A program made the position numbers and the translations under genes. Shown piece after piece: positions 14,706-22,460 of a stretch of 22,532 nucleotides of DNA. Source of the DNA: an uncultured Clostridia bacterium (GTDB lineage Bacteria; Bacillota; Clostridia; TANB77; CAG-508); assembly GCA_934130435.1 (NCBI GenBank), contig CAKOYB010000015.1, positions 1 to 22,532 on the forward strand, in the 5' to 3' direction. The notes beneath the pieces were generated by a model. The model saw only the letters and a program-made list of their open reading frames with translations, searched no databases and was not told where the DNA came from. Each line of letters opens with the position of its first letter. Position 1 is the first letter of the stretch.

Positions 14706-15165
14706 GTTCTTCACCTATTTCTATATAATCTATTAATTCTCCATTTAATATTCTCTGTTTCATCTTATACATAACTGTTCCAGATAAATACTCTATATCT
14801 CCTTTGCATACGCCATTAAATGCTTTTTTCATAAATTTTATCAATTCATCATCTGTAACTAAATCCATTGTTTCATTTTTATATTCATAAAAAATATCTA
14901 ATAAATCATACAAGGTTAACACATAATTTTCCTGATTAATATATGGTGAATCGCAAAATTCTTTTATAATTTTATCTATTATTCCATTTCTAAATTCAAC
15001 TCTGCCTGTATTTTTTAATATATCTATTCTTTTTTCTATTAAACTTTCTATTTGCTTTTCACTTAATAACAAACCATAATCACCTGTAAATTCATTACAT
15101 TTCTTTATATTAGCAACTTCCATTTGCTTTTTTCTATTTATTATTTCTAAATACGAATTTTCCAT
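14698..15165 (-). CDS. DUF6323 family protein
   Basis: 155 residues, soluble. Typical features are LLLSEKQIESLIEKRIDILK, NTGRVEFRNGIIDKIIKEFC, DSPYINQENYVLTLYDLLDI and AFNGVCKGDIEYLSGTVMYK, in that order across the protein. Preceded by AGAGGT and separated from the upstream NTPase gene by a strong terminator, so it should have its own promoter in 15166-15253; no clear -35/-10 pair was found there. Forms a two-gene unit with DUF6179. Function unknown. Confidence 0.8.
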   Translation of the reverse strand: MENSYLEIINRKKQMEVANIKKCNEFTGDYGLLLSEKQIESLIEKRIDILKNTGRVEFRNGIIDKIIKEFCDSPYINQENYVLTLYDLLDIFYEYKNETMDLVTDDELIKFMKKAFNGVCKGDIEYLSGTVMYKMKQRILNGELIDYIEIGEEHE

Positions 15166-15253
15166 TTTAAATACCTCTAATTTTATATAACATATTTATA
15201 CATACAATAACAGTCTTGAATTTTTTCTCATTTTGTGGTATAGTAATTATATT

Positions 15254-15299
15254 AAAAAAGAGAGAAAACACTTGAACTGACAGTGTTTCTCTCTTTTTT
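15254..15299 (-). terminator. Strong rho-independent terminator after the FlaR-like gene
   Basis: AAAAAAGAGAGAAAACACT at the left pairs, with one bulged base, with AGTGTTTCTCTCTTTTTT at the right, around a loop of about 9 bases. T-runs flank both sides, so it may stop transcription in both directions. It separates the P-loop NTPase gene from the DUF6323 unit. Confidence 0.85.
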
Positions 15300-15373
15300 A
15301 TTTTTTTCTACATCATGTCCTGCAAAAAATCCATTTATTCCAATAATTCTATAAAATGGAATTATAATGCATA

Positions 15374-15895
15374 TTAAATTATTTCAATCTTTTTATTAAA
15401 GTTCTTTTTATACCATTTATTTAACTCATGTCTATTATGAAATATATAGACTTTTTCATTATTCACTTTAGATATTTTTTCTATAATTTCTTCTCTTCTA
15501 TTTTTTCTCCAGTTTATTACAAAACATAAGAACTTCCAATTTATTCTTTCTTTGCAACCTGGTATTTCGCTTCTTTCTTTGCCATGATGTTGTATAAATC
15601 TTTTTAATACTCCCCTTAGTTGTGCCAAAGAAGAATAATCTAAGTATATAACACAATCCGCCTTTTCTAAACGTTGTTGCAATGTAGAACGATATGTTCC
15701 ATCTATTACCCATCTAGGCTGCTTAACCTTTTCAATAATAACTTCATCACGTTGTTTTTTATCTCGTTCTTCCCAATTTTCAGAATAGTTAATTCCATCA
15801 ATATGATAAACTGGCAAATCTAATTCTTTTCCTAAATTATTAGCAAGAGTAGTTTTTCCAGTTCCACTTCCTCCAATTATACATATTCGTTCCAT
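15374..15895 (-). CDS. FlaR-like P-loop NTPase (topology modulation protein family)
   Basis: 173 residues after AAAGGAAG. Walker A is GGSGTGKTT (8-16), followed by LDLPVYHIDGINYSENWEER, a conserved block of the family called DNA topology modulation protein FlaR or adenylate-kinase-like ATPase. RWVIDGTYRSTLQQRLEKAD then CVIYLD is the Walker B region. Lid-type arginines appear in LKRFIQHHGKERSEIPGCKE and RINW. By fold it should phosphorylate a small nucleotide or related substrate; the topology role is historical and poorly supported. It ends 75 bases before a strong terminator. Confidence 0.85.
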   Translation of the reverse strand: MERICIIGGSGTGKTTLANNLGKELDLPVYHIDGINYSENWEERDKKQRDEVIIEKVKQPRWVIDGTYRSTLQQRLEKADCVIYLDYSSLAQLRGVLKRFIQHHGKERSEIPGCKERINWKFLCFVINWRKNRREEIIEKISKVNNEKVYIFHNRHELNKWYKKNFNKKIEII

Positions 15896-15917
15896 ATAAA
15901 ATCTTCCTTTATAAAAC

Positions 15918-16649
15918 TTATTTCTTATCGCTTATCATCTTTCTCTTAAATATTATAATAGATAAAATCAAAACAGCAATAGTATAACATAAAAAAATTA
16001 GAATATTTTTATTTGTTATTATTTCTGTATTATTATTCATAACTCCATTTATTATCTTAACTGCAGATTCAAATGGTAAATATTCACAAACATTTCTAAA
16101 GAATCCTCCAAGCATTTCTGATGGAAAGTACATTCCACTTGTAAAACACACCAACTGTACTACTATACTTGATATTCCAGATGATGCTTTTTCTGTGAAT
16201 ATGCTGCCAATTAATATTCCAATTGATATAAATAATATTGAAATAATAATAGAAACTAGTATTGCTAATATTATATTAACGCTAAATTGTAATCCTAAAC
16301 AAATTGCAAGTATAAAAAACAATATCTCTTGAATTAATATAATTGGTATAAGCGAAAACATATAACCTAAAATATAGTCTATGGCTTTCATTGGACTTAC
16401 GCCTAGCCTAATTAGCATTGATGTTGTTCTATCTTTCGAGATAAGCATTGCAGTAAAAAGAGTTATAAATGAAAATCCAAAAACTATTATTCCAGGAGTA
16501 AAATTTTCTAGCTTATAGTTATCACTTGGTATATTAAATTGTTGGAAAATAAATAGTAAAAACAAAGGTAGTATAATTGCAAATATTAAACTTAATGGAT
16601 CTCTAATTAATTCTTTAAAATTTCTTTTTGAAAAATTCAATATTCTCAT
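15918..16649 (-). CDS. ABC-2 type transporter permease
   Basis: 243 residues. Six hydrophobic segments: about residues 19-36, 50-68, 90-112, 120-146, 160-178 and 215-235. RNFKELIRDPLSLIFAIILP and the SKDRTTSMLIRLGVSPMKAI cytoplasmic loop are typical of DrrB/NatB-type permeases of ABC-2 exporters. Its ATG shares one base with the stop of the ATPase (TAATG), so translation is coupled. With the ATPase it should form a homodimeric-permease exporter; substrate unknown, commonly antibiotics, lipids or ions. Confidence 0.87.
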   Translation of the reverse strand: MRILNFSKRNFKELIRDPLSLIFAIILPLFLLFIFQQFNIPSDNYKLENFTPGIIVFGFSFITLFTAMLISKDRTTSMLIRLGVSPMKAIDYILGYMFSLIPIILIQEILFFILAICLGLQFSVNIILAILVSIIISILFISIGILIGSIFTEKASSGISSIVVQLVCFTSGMYFPSEMLGGFFRNVCEYLPFESAVKIINGVMNNNTEIITNKNILIFLCYTIAVLILSIIIFKRKMISDKK

Positions 16650-17371
16650 TACAACTCACCTCCTGTTGCTATTTTTATAAAGGCATCTTCTAAATTCTTT
16701 GAGTTAGATTTTTGTATTAACTCTTTAACTGTTCCCACATCTACTAAATTCCCATTAGACATAATACCAATTCTATCCGATAAGTTTTCTGCTTCTTCCA
16801 TATAATGAGTTGTAAGTATAATTGTTATATTTCCTTTTAACTTTTCAATTATATTCCACAGTTCTTTTCTTGCAATAACATCCAACCCCAGTGTTGGCTC
16901 ATCTAAAAATAAAATTTGTGGATTATTTATTAATGAAATTGCAATAGAAACTCTTCTTTGCCAACCACCAGATAAAGTCTTTGCTTTTTTATTTAGTACC
17001 TCATTCAAATTAAACATATTAATTAGTTCATTAATTTTTTCTTTGGGATTCTCAATTTTATAAACTCCTGCCATAAATTCTAAGTTTTCCTTAACAGAAA
17101 GATTTAATGCAATAGCTGTCTCTTGTGGAGATACATTGATTCTCTCTCTTATTTTTTGTTTATTTGTTTTGCTATCTAATCCACTTATTTTTATATTGCC
17201 AGATGTTGGTTCTATTAGTGTTGTAAGCATTTTTATTGTTGTGGTTTTTCCTGCACCATTTGTACCAAGAAGTGAAAATAATTCTCCTTTTTTTATATTC
17301 AAGTTTAATTTATTAACCGCTACTTTGTTTTTGAATTTTTTTGTTAATTCAACTGCTTCAATTTCATACAT
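16649..17371 (-). CDS. ABC exporter ATP-binding protein (DrrA/NatA type)
   Basis: Start at ATG 17371 (MYEIEAVELTKKF) after AAAGGAGG; the frame upstream from 17416 is AbrB-gene sequence. 240 residues. Walker A GTNGAGKTT (36-44), Q-loop SPQET, signature LSGGWQRR, Walker B ILFLDEP followed by the D-loop GLD, and H-loop TTHYMEE are all intact. It begins one base after the AbrB-like stop codon and is coupled to the permease downstream, giving a regulator-ATPase-permease unit. Confidence 0.92.
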   Translation of the reverse strand: MYEIEAVELTKKFKNKVAVNKLNLNIKKGELFSLLGTNGAGKTTTIKMLTTLIEPTSGNIKISGLDSKTNKQKIRERINVSPQETAIALNLSVKENLEFMAGVYKIENPKEKINELINMFNLNEVLNKKAKTLSGGWQRRVSIAISLINNPQILFLDEPTLGLDVIARKELWNIIEKLKGNITIILTTHYMEEAENLSDRIGIMSNGNLVDVGTVKELIQKSNSKNLEDAFIKIATGGEL

Positions 17372-17372
17372 C

Positions 17373-17576
17373 TTAATTTCCTCCTTTAGGAAAAAATTGA
17401 CCTGACATTTCTTCAATTACATCAGCTTTTACTAATGCAATTCCTTGTTGCTTATCGCAAAGGACTATTATTGAATCTCCAGAATTTATATTAAACATTT
17501 CTCTAGCTTCTTTAGGAATTACAATCTGGCCCTTTTCACCTACCTTACATATTCCCACAAATTTATCTTTTTTCAT
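17373..17576 (-). CDS. AbrB/SpoVT-type transcriptional regulator
   Basis: A 67-residue protein with one swapped-hairpin domain: VGICKVGEKGQIVIPKEARE, then MFNINSGDSIIVL and a second strand. KGQIVIPKEAREMF is the DNA-contacting segment. Such proteins act as dimers or tetramers and repress their own operons. It heads the unit with the ABC exporter, after AAGGAGGAA and a good promoter at 17618-17646. The C-terminal tail (QFFPKGGN) encodes the ribosome binding site of the ATPase. Autoregulation of the exporter is the natural inference. Confidence 0.9.
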   Translation of the reverse strand: MKKDKFVGICKVGEKGQIVIPKEAREMFNINSGDSIIVLCDKQQGIALVKADVIEEMSGQFFPKGGN

Positions 17577-17617
17577 TTACATTCCTCCTTGTATTTTATT
17601 TCATACTTTTCATACTT

Positions 17618-17646
17618 ATTATACTATTTAGATATAAAAAAGGCAA
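17618..17646 (-). promoter_or_regulatory. Promoter of the AbrB-ABC unit, overlapping a terminator
   Basis: Minus-strand TTGCCT (17641-17646) and TATAAT (17618-17623) are separated by exactly 17 bases, 42 bases before the AbrB start codon. The -35 hexamer is part of the 3' arm of the terminator hairpin at 17642-17664, so termination of the upstream unit and initiation of this one share bases. Confidence 0.65.
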
Positions 17647-17664
17647 TAGCTTTTTTCTATTGCC
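17642..17664 (-). terminator. Terminator of the ABC exporter pair at 17667-19977
   Basis: GGCAATAG (17642-17649) pairs with CTATTGCC (17657-17664) around a 7-base loop; the minus strand continues with TTTTTT. The hairpin begins 2 bases after the permease stop codon. Confidence 0.85.
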
Positions 17665-17666
17665 TT

Positions 17667-19268
17667 CTAAATATTTAGTTTTTGATATTCTTTTGGTCCC
17701 ATTTTCATCAAAACAGTATACAAAGCTCCAGTTATTATTGCAAGTAGTATTATATGTAGTGTTATTAATACAGTAAAATCTATATATTGTCCTAAATAGC
17801 CAAATGCTATAATACTAAGTAAAAATATTCCAAAACCAATAAATACAGAAATGGTTGAGCTCATGCTTTGTTTTACTACTTCGGTATCATTACTTGCATT
17901 TAACTTTGGATATTTCAAGTTAACAAGTAAACCAATAACAGCAGATATAAATATTAAAATAAATGTAAGTGCAATTATTTGTATAAAGTATGTTAATGAC
18001 ATTCCAAATTTTAATACAAATATTAATTCTGAGATTAGAAAAAATGGTAATTCTATAATAAAACAATATAATATTTTGGAATTTAATATAGTTTTATAAC
18101 TAACTGGTAACGTTTTTGTTATATTTATTGTTTTTCCTTCAAGTGAAATGCTAGATGATGTTATTGAAGTAAATGCACCTGTAAATAATATTAAACCATA
18201 AAATAACATTTCTACAGATATTGCATTTGTCATTCCATAACTAGACAATAACGAAACTAGCATTTCTTTTCCTTTTAAACACAATACTATTGTTAATACT
18301 AAAGCAAGTACCAATCCAAAAGATGAATTAAACATATATACTGTTGAAGATAAATATCTTTTAATCTCTTTTATTGCTAAAGAAGCTATAGGTTTTCTAA
18401 TTTTTATTGTTTCTTTTTTGTTATTCTTAATACTTACATTCGAACTTTTAAAATTTGAAATTATATTAAAATAATATTTTTGTCCCAACATAATAAATAC
18501 CGCAAAAGGAACTATATTAATAGCTAATAATTTAATAAATATTAATATATCAAACTTATTAATTAAGCTAATATATGCTCCTATTGGATAATATATTTTT
18601 GTTAACATCTCATTTAAGTTTGTAGCATTAGAAGCTATATTTTCCATAAATGAATTTAAATTAAAACTTACAAAGAATATTCCCATAAAAACAATACTAG
18701 ATAACACTGTTTGAACTATCTTTTTTGCTTTAAATTTACTAGATACCATTTTCACAATATAGCCAATAAAGCATGATATTACAGTAGGTATAATTGGTAT
18801 TAATAATGTCATAAGCAAAGAAATCAAATAAAACCCAATACCAGGCTTTTCAAAATAAATGTATACTGCAAATGCTGGTAATATGAACATTAAATTATAT
18901 ACATACTCAAATAGAATTAATTTAAATATCCTTACAAACAATATGGTACTCTTTTTTATAGGCAATGAAAATAACATATCATTGTCTCTTGCTTCAAATA
19001 AAATACCTTGCGATTTATATATTCCTTCTACAAATGTAAGTATTGTAACAACTGCTATAAACATACTAAGCATAATAACTGTAAGATGCAACGGTGCTAA
19101 AATTTCTGCAATTGCATAAGCATAATATCCTATACTAATACTTACAATTATAAATAAAAAAATTGGTAAAATTATCTTTTTAAATTTACTTGCATTTTTT
19201 CCAGCAGAATACTTAAACATATCCATATCTTGAGATAAAACAGCTTTTAATAATGACAATAATCTCAT
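17667..19268 (-). CDS. Large ABC transporter permease
   Basis: 533 residues with about 12 hydrophobic segments, in two halves linked by a charged stretch near residue 290 (SIKNNKKETIKIRKPIASLA). N-terminal features are SKFKKIILPIFLFIIVSISI, then EARDNDMLFSLPIKKSTILF, the cytoplasmic loop typical of large ABC-2-like exporters with duplicated six-helix halves; the second half repeats it as LEGKTINITKTLPVSYKTIL. It starts one base after the stop of its ATPase. Substrate unknown; such pairs export peptides or lipids or act in cell-envelope maintenance. Apparently intact. Confidence 0.85.
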   Translation of the reverse strand: MRLLSLLKAVLSQDMDMFKYSAGKNASKFKKIILPIFLFIIVSISIGYYAYAIAEILAPLHLTVIMLSMFIAVVTILTFVEGIYKSQGILFEARDNDMLFSLPIKKSTILFVRIFKLILFEYVYNLMFILPAFAVYIYFEKPGIGFYLISLLMTLLIPIIPTVISCFIGYIVKMVSSKFKAKKIVQTVLSSIVFMGIFFVSFNLNSFMENIASNATNLNEMLTKIYYPIGAYISLINKFDILIFIKLLAINIVPFAVFIMLGQKYYFNIISNFKSSNVSIKNNKKETIKIRKPIASLAIKEIKRYLSSTVYMFNSSFGLVLALVLTIVLCLKGKEMLVSLLSSYGMTNAISVEMLFYGLILFTGAFTSITSSSISLEGKTINITKTLPVSYKTILNSKILYCFIIELPFFLISELIFVLKFGMSLTYFIQIIALTFILIFISAVIGLLVNLKYPKLNASNDTEVVKQSMSSTISVFIGFGIFLLSIIAFGYLGQYIDFTVLITLHIILLAIITGALYTVLMKMGPKEYQKLNI

Positions 19269-19269
19269 A

Positions 19270-19977
19270 TTATTCTCCTAACTCAAGAAATACTTGTTCT
19301 AAAGACTCGTCTCCTTTAATGTCTTTCATACTTCCTGTTTTTACAATTTTTCCGTTCTTAATAATAGCAACTCTATCACATAATTTTTCTGCAACATCTA
19401 AAATATGTGTAGAGAAAAAAACTGTTTTTCCTTCTTTTGTCATTTGTTTCATAAGTTCTTTCATATCGTAAACTGCTTTTGGATCAAGCCCTACAAATGG
19501 TTCATCCATTATTAAAACTTTAGGTTCATGTGAAAGTGCAGCTATTAGTGCAACTTTTTGTTTCATACCATGTGAAAAGCTTGATATATCATCATTAAGA
19601 TTTTTTTCAATTTCAAACATTTTTGAATATTTTTCTATATTCTCTTTTCTTGTTTTTAAAGGCGTTTGGTACATATCACATATAAAATTTATAAAATCAA
19701 TAGCCTTCATATTTTCATATAAATCTGGATTGTCTGGAACATATGCCATATCCATTTTACATTCAATTGGATATTTTTTTATTGACTTTCCATTTATTAA
19801 AATGTCTCCATCTTCAAAATCTAAAATTCCAACAATAGATTTAATCGTTGTTGTTTTTCCAGCTCCATTATGCCCAATAAAAGCAAATATTTCTCCATCA
19901 TTCACATCAAAGCTAATATTATCTAAAGCTTTTTTATCTCCATTGTATATTTTACTAACATTTTTTATTTCTATCAT
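19270..19977 (-). CDS. ABC transporter ATP-binding protein
   Basis: 235 residues after AAAGGAGTG. Walker A GHNGAGKTT (35-43), Q-loop-region VPDNPDLYENM, signature SFSHGMKQKV (SHGMK in place of SGGQ, as in many exporter ATPases of the Ccm/Ecs-like group), Walker B VLIMDEP, D-loop GLDPK and H-loop STHILDVAE. All catalytic residues are present. Forms a unit with the permease downstream and is insulated from the upstream remnant by the hairpin at 20037-20074. Confidence 0.92.
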   Translation of the reverse strand: MIEIKNVSKIYNGDKKALDNISFDVNDGEIFAFIGHNGAGKTTTIKSIVGILDFEDGDILINGKSIKKYPIECKMDMAYVPDNPDLYENMKAIDFINFICDMYQTPLKTRKENIEKYSKMFEIEKNLNDDISSFSHGMKQKVALIAALSHEPKVLIMDEPFVGLDPKAVYDMKELMKQMTKEGKTVFFSTHILDVAEKLCDRVAIIKNGKIVKTGSMKDIKGDESLEQVFLELGE

Positions 19978-20036
19978 AGCTATAACTCACTCCTTTTTAT
20001 AACAGCTAAAAACTATTATAATTTTATCATGTAAGT

Positions 20037-20074
20037 AAAAAAAGTAAACACTTTTTTAAATGTTTACTTTTTTT
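20037..20074 (-). terminator. Bidirectional hairpin terminator
   Basis: AAAAAAAGTAAACA (20037-20050) pairs perfectly over 14 bp with TGTTTACTTTTTTT (20061-20074) around a 10-base loop. It lies 20 bases after the stop of the ABC ATPase remnant and separates it from the ABC exporter pair. Confidence 0.85.
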
Positions 20075-20094
20075 ATTTTGTCTAATACTATTAT

Positions 20095-20403
20095 TTATTT
20101 TTTATTTAATTCATATATCTCATCTACTTTACTGCAAACATTTTGAGAATGAGTAACAATTATAACACATTTTTTCTCTTCTTTTGCAAGGTGTTTAAAT
20201 ATTTTTAATATTTCGTCTTCTGTGTCCTTATCTAAGTTTCCAGTTGGTTCATCTGCTATTATTATTTTAGGATTATATGCTAAACTCCTTGCTATTGCAA
20301 TACGTTGCTGTTCCCCTCCTGAAAGTTTTAATATTTTTCTATTTGCTTGTTCTTCAGAAAGGCCTACTGATTTCATTAATTCCAATGCTTTTTCTTTCTT
20401 ATT
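20095..20403 (-). pseudogene. MacB/LolD-type ABC ATPase, C-terminal half
   Basis: Open without a start from the base after the ZIP stop codon: NKKEKALELMKSVGLSEEQA, then KILKLSGGEQQRIAIARSLA, NPKIIIADEPTGNLD and VIIVTHSQNVCSKVDEIYEL. The signature LSGGEQQR, Walker B/D-loop (ADEPTGNLD) and H-loop (VTHS) are intact and fit the MacB/LolD family that drives FtsX-type permeases. The N-terminal ~120 residues with Walker A and Q-loop are missing, so it cannot hydrolyse ATP alone. An internal ATG (20385) has no convincing ribosome binding site. It probably derives from a complete ATPase gene that was joined to the 3' end of the ZIP gene by deletion. Confidence 0.88.
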
Positions 20404-21180
20404 TTATCCTAAAGCAACATCTAGAATCATCATAATTGTGAATCCTATTGCAACGCCTATTGTTCCAATATTAGAATGTTCTCCTGCTTGTGATTCTGGT
20501 ATTAGTTCTTCTACTACAACATAAATCATTGCTCCTGCTGCAAAAGATAATAAATAAGGAAGTATTGGAATAACAGCATTTGTAAGTAATATTGTAACAA
20601 TAGCTCCAATTGGTTCAACTATTCCTGAAAGTGTTCCTAACCAAAAAGCTCGACCTTTAGACATTCCTTCGCTTTTAAGCGGCATTGATATAATTGCTCC
20701 TTCTGGAAAATTTTGAATTGCTATACCTATTGCCAAAGCAAATGCACCTGCCATAGTTATTCCTGCATTTCCTATAATTGCTCCCGCAAATGTAACTCCA
20801 ACAGCCATTCCTTCTGGGATATTGTGAAGAGTTACTGCAAACACCATCATTGTTGTATTCTTTAATTTTGATTTTATTCCTTCTGGTTTTTCATTATTTA
20901 AATGTAAGTGAGGTATAACACTATCTAATACTAGTAAAAATACTATTCCAAACAAAAAACCTATAGCAGCTGGAATCCAAGAAATTTGATTTTGTTTTTC
21001 ACTCATTTCTATTGAAGGAATTAACAACGACCATATAGAAGCAGCAATCATAACTCCAGATGCAAAACCAAGTAATAATTTTTCAACTTTTTTATTCATT
21101 TTATTTTTCATTAAAAATACCATTGCAGCTCCTAATGTAGTACCTAAAAATGGTATTGCAAGACCTATAAATAAATTCAT
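20404..21180 (-). CDS. ZIP family metal (zinc) transporter
   Basis: Start at ATG 21180 (MNLFIGLAIPFLGTTLGAAM) after AAGGGGA; the frame upstream is promoter DNA. 258 residues, eight hydrophobic segments. The metal path motifs are HNIPEG (119-124) in helix IV and QNFPEG (156-161) in helix V, plus EELIPES in the penultimate segment, with a His-containing loop HLHLNNEKPEG. Members import zinc or other divalent metals. Length and ends (LDVALG) match complete relatives, so this gene is intact despite the truncated ATPase abutting its stop. Confidence 0.92.
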   Translation of the reverse strand: MNLFIGLAIPFLGTTLGAAMVFLMKNKMNKKVEKLLLGFASGVMIAASIWSLLIPSIEMSEKQNQISWIPAAIGFLFGIVFLLVLDSVIPHLHLNNEKPEGIKSKLKNTTMMVFAVTLHNIPEGMAVGVTFAGAIIGNAGITMAGAFALAIGIAIQNFPEGAIISMPLKSEGMSKGRAFWLGTLSGIVEPIGAIVTILLTNAVIPILPYLLSFAAGAMIYVVVEELIPESQAGEHSNIGTIGVAIGFTIMMILDVALG

Positions 21181-21214
21181 ATTGTTCCCCTTATTTCTTA
21201 TCTCTTTTTTTGAA

Positions 21215-21243
21215 ATTATATTACTTTGTTTTGTCAAAAACAA
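21215..21243 (-). promoter_or_regulatory. Probable promoter of the ZIP transporter
   Basis: Minus-strand TTGTTT (21238-21243), a 17-base spacer and TATAAT (21215-21220), 35 bases before the start codon. A perfect TTGACA sits inside the spacer, only 11 bases from the -10, too close to be its -35. The structured repeats at 21316-21556 lie upstream of this promoter. Confidence 0.5.
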
Positions 21244-21315
21244 TAGTTTTAATATATATTAAAAAAATATTTTCAAATATACAAAACGGCTAGTTATAAA
21301 TACTAATATAAACCA

Positions 21316-21412
21316 CCCAACTATATATTATTTTCGATGAATAAAAAAATTAATTGTTCGTGCTGCTTAGAACATTATATTTTTTTATGAAGAGAAAAAA
21401 TATATAGTTGGG
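21316..21412. repeat. 14-bp inverted repeat enclosing alternative hairpins
   Basis: CCCAACTATATATT (21316-21329) is perfectly complementary to AATATATAGTTGGG (21399-21412). Inside are GTTC/GAAC (21356-21373) and TATATTTTTT/AAAAAATATA (21376-21385 with 21395-21404). The right arm of the last pair overlaps the right arm of the 14-bp repeat, so the two long pairings cannot both form. This looks like a switching structure in RNA or extruded DNA. Confidence 0.6.
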
Positions 21413-21556
21413 GGATACTATCTTTCTATAATTTATATTGATAAATAGAAAACTAATTGTTCGTGCTGCTTAGAACATTATATTTTTTTATAAAGAGAAA
21501 AAATATATTGTTTGGGTGATAATATCTTTCTGTAATTTAATACTTGATAAATTCTA
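21351..21556. repeat. Tandem duplication of a 103-bp element
   Basis: Two head-to-tail copies start at TAATTGTTCGTGCTGCTTAG (21351 and 21454), 103 bases apart. The first 40 bases are nearly identical (one change in the loop, ATGAAGAG versus ATAAAGAG); the later part drifts (AGTTGGGGGATACTATC versus TGTTTGGGTGATAATATC). A degenerate partial copy of the flank precedes the first unit. No ORF is supported in 21244-21603; the rest of the interval is plain AT-rich DNA. Confidence 0.8.
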
Positions 21557-21603
21557 GTAATTTAATCAAAAAATATATACATATAGTTATTTTATATTAG
21601 ATA

Positions 21604-22281
21604 TTATCCTTTAAATATTTCCTCTGAAAGTAATGACTCATCAAAATTTTCTATAAAATTTGCGATTCTATTATTTGTAGACTGTACTATTTCTGATTCA
21701 CTTTTTTCTTTGTAATACCAAGGATTAGGATCTATAATCATTTCTGTACTTGAAATTAAGATTATGTCAGACGTAGTATAATGAATATTATTAATTACTA
21801 TGTCATTACTTTCATAACTTTCTGGATCAGATATTTCTATAACTGCTGCCTTACTATAATAATGAATATCATCATTAATCATTACTTTTGTTTCTAAATC
21901 AATTACTGTTCTAATATCTTCTTCAACTTTTTTATATTTTTCTTCACTATTATTTCTTCGTACATAACATCCATATTGATTGCCACTTATTTTATAAATA
22001 ATCTCAAAATCACTGCTTTCTTCCTTATAATATTTTATATTTAAGTTGTTTGAATTTTTACTTTCATTTATTTGTATTGCATTAGTATAATCTCCTAGTC
22101 TATCTGCTTCATCCTTCTTTGCACTTTCATATTTTTCTTTTGCTGTTTCTGATTTTCCTAAAATATTATCTCCTGTTATTGCTCTTATGCTTACCACTGC
22201 TAATATCAAAAGTATTATTATTGTTATTATCAATGCAACTAATGTTATTCCTTTCTCATTTTTGGTTAATTTTGTCTCCAT
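21604..22281 (-). CDS. Prepilin-like protein (type IV pilin N-terminal motif)
   Basis: Start at ATG 22281 (METKLTKNEKG) seven bases after GGAGG; the frame upstream overlaps a terminator. 225 residues. A short basic leader ending in KG is followed by ITLVALIITIIILLILAVVS, the class III prepilin signature as written in clostridia, so cleavage is expected between G and I by a prepilin peptidase, leaving the hydrophobic helix as membrane anchor and assembly stem. The helix continues into NILGKSETAKEKYESAKKDE, then an acidic, beta-rich domain with no recognised fold. No pilus ATPase, platform or peptidase gene is in the window, so it is an orphan pseudopilin that would need machinery encoded elsewhere. 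Confidence 0.82.
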   Translation of the reverse strand: METKLTKNEKGITLVALIITIIILLILAVVSIRAITGDNILGKSETAKEKYESAKKDEADRLGDYTNAIQINESKNSNNLNIKYYKEESSDFEIIYKISGNQYGCYVRRNNSEEKYKKVEEDIRTVIDLETKVMINDDIHYYSKAAVIEISDPESYESNDIVINNIHYTTSDIILISSTEMIIDPNPWYYKEKSESEIVQSTNNRIANFIENFDESLLSEEIFKG

Positions 22282-22311
22282 CTTTCTTCCTCCTTTATTT
22301 TTTTGCAACGC

Positions 22312-22340
22312 AAAAAGAGATGAACTTTTATCCATCTCTT

Positions 22341-22342
<2 letters not shown>
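22312..22342 (-). terminator. Hairpin terminator or attenuator before the prepilin gene
   Basis: On the minus strand AAAAGAGATG (22342-22333) and CATCTCTTTT (22322-22313) pair perfectly with a 10-base loop, followed by TTTTT. It starts within the stop codon of the sORF and ends 31 bases before the prepilin start, so it either ends the sORF transcript or attenuates prepilin expression. Confidence 0.75.

Positions 22343-22460
<118 letters not shown>

Noticed and set aside
15166..15253. Promoter of the DUF6323 unit
   Set aside because: Several TATAAA-like hexamers occur in AT-rich DNA, but none has a -35 at 16-18 bases good enough to choose.
21315..21415. Integron attC-like site: ACCCAAC and GTTGGGG bounding a ~98-base palindromic region
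   Set aside because: The left box fits RYYYAAC, but the right box does not end in a pyrimidine. No integrase is present, the genes are not separated by similar sites, and the inner L-boxes are not recognisable.
21351..21556. CRISPR array
   Set aside because: Only two copies of about 100 bases with no short repeat-spacer pattern and no cas genes.
21181..21560. Known metal riboswitch (yybP-ykoY or NiCo type) controlling the ZIP gene
   Set aside because: The conserved cores of these classes are not visible, and the likely ZIP promoter lies downstream of the structured repeats.
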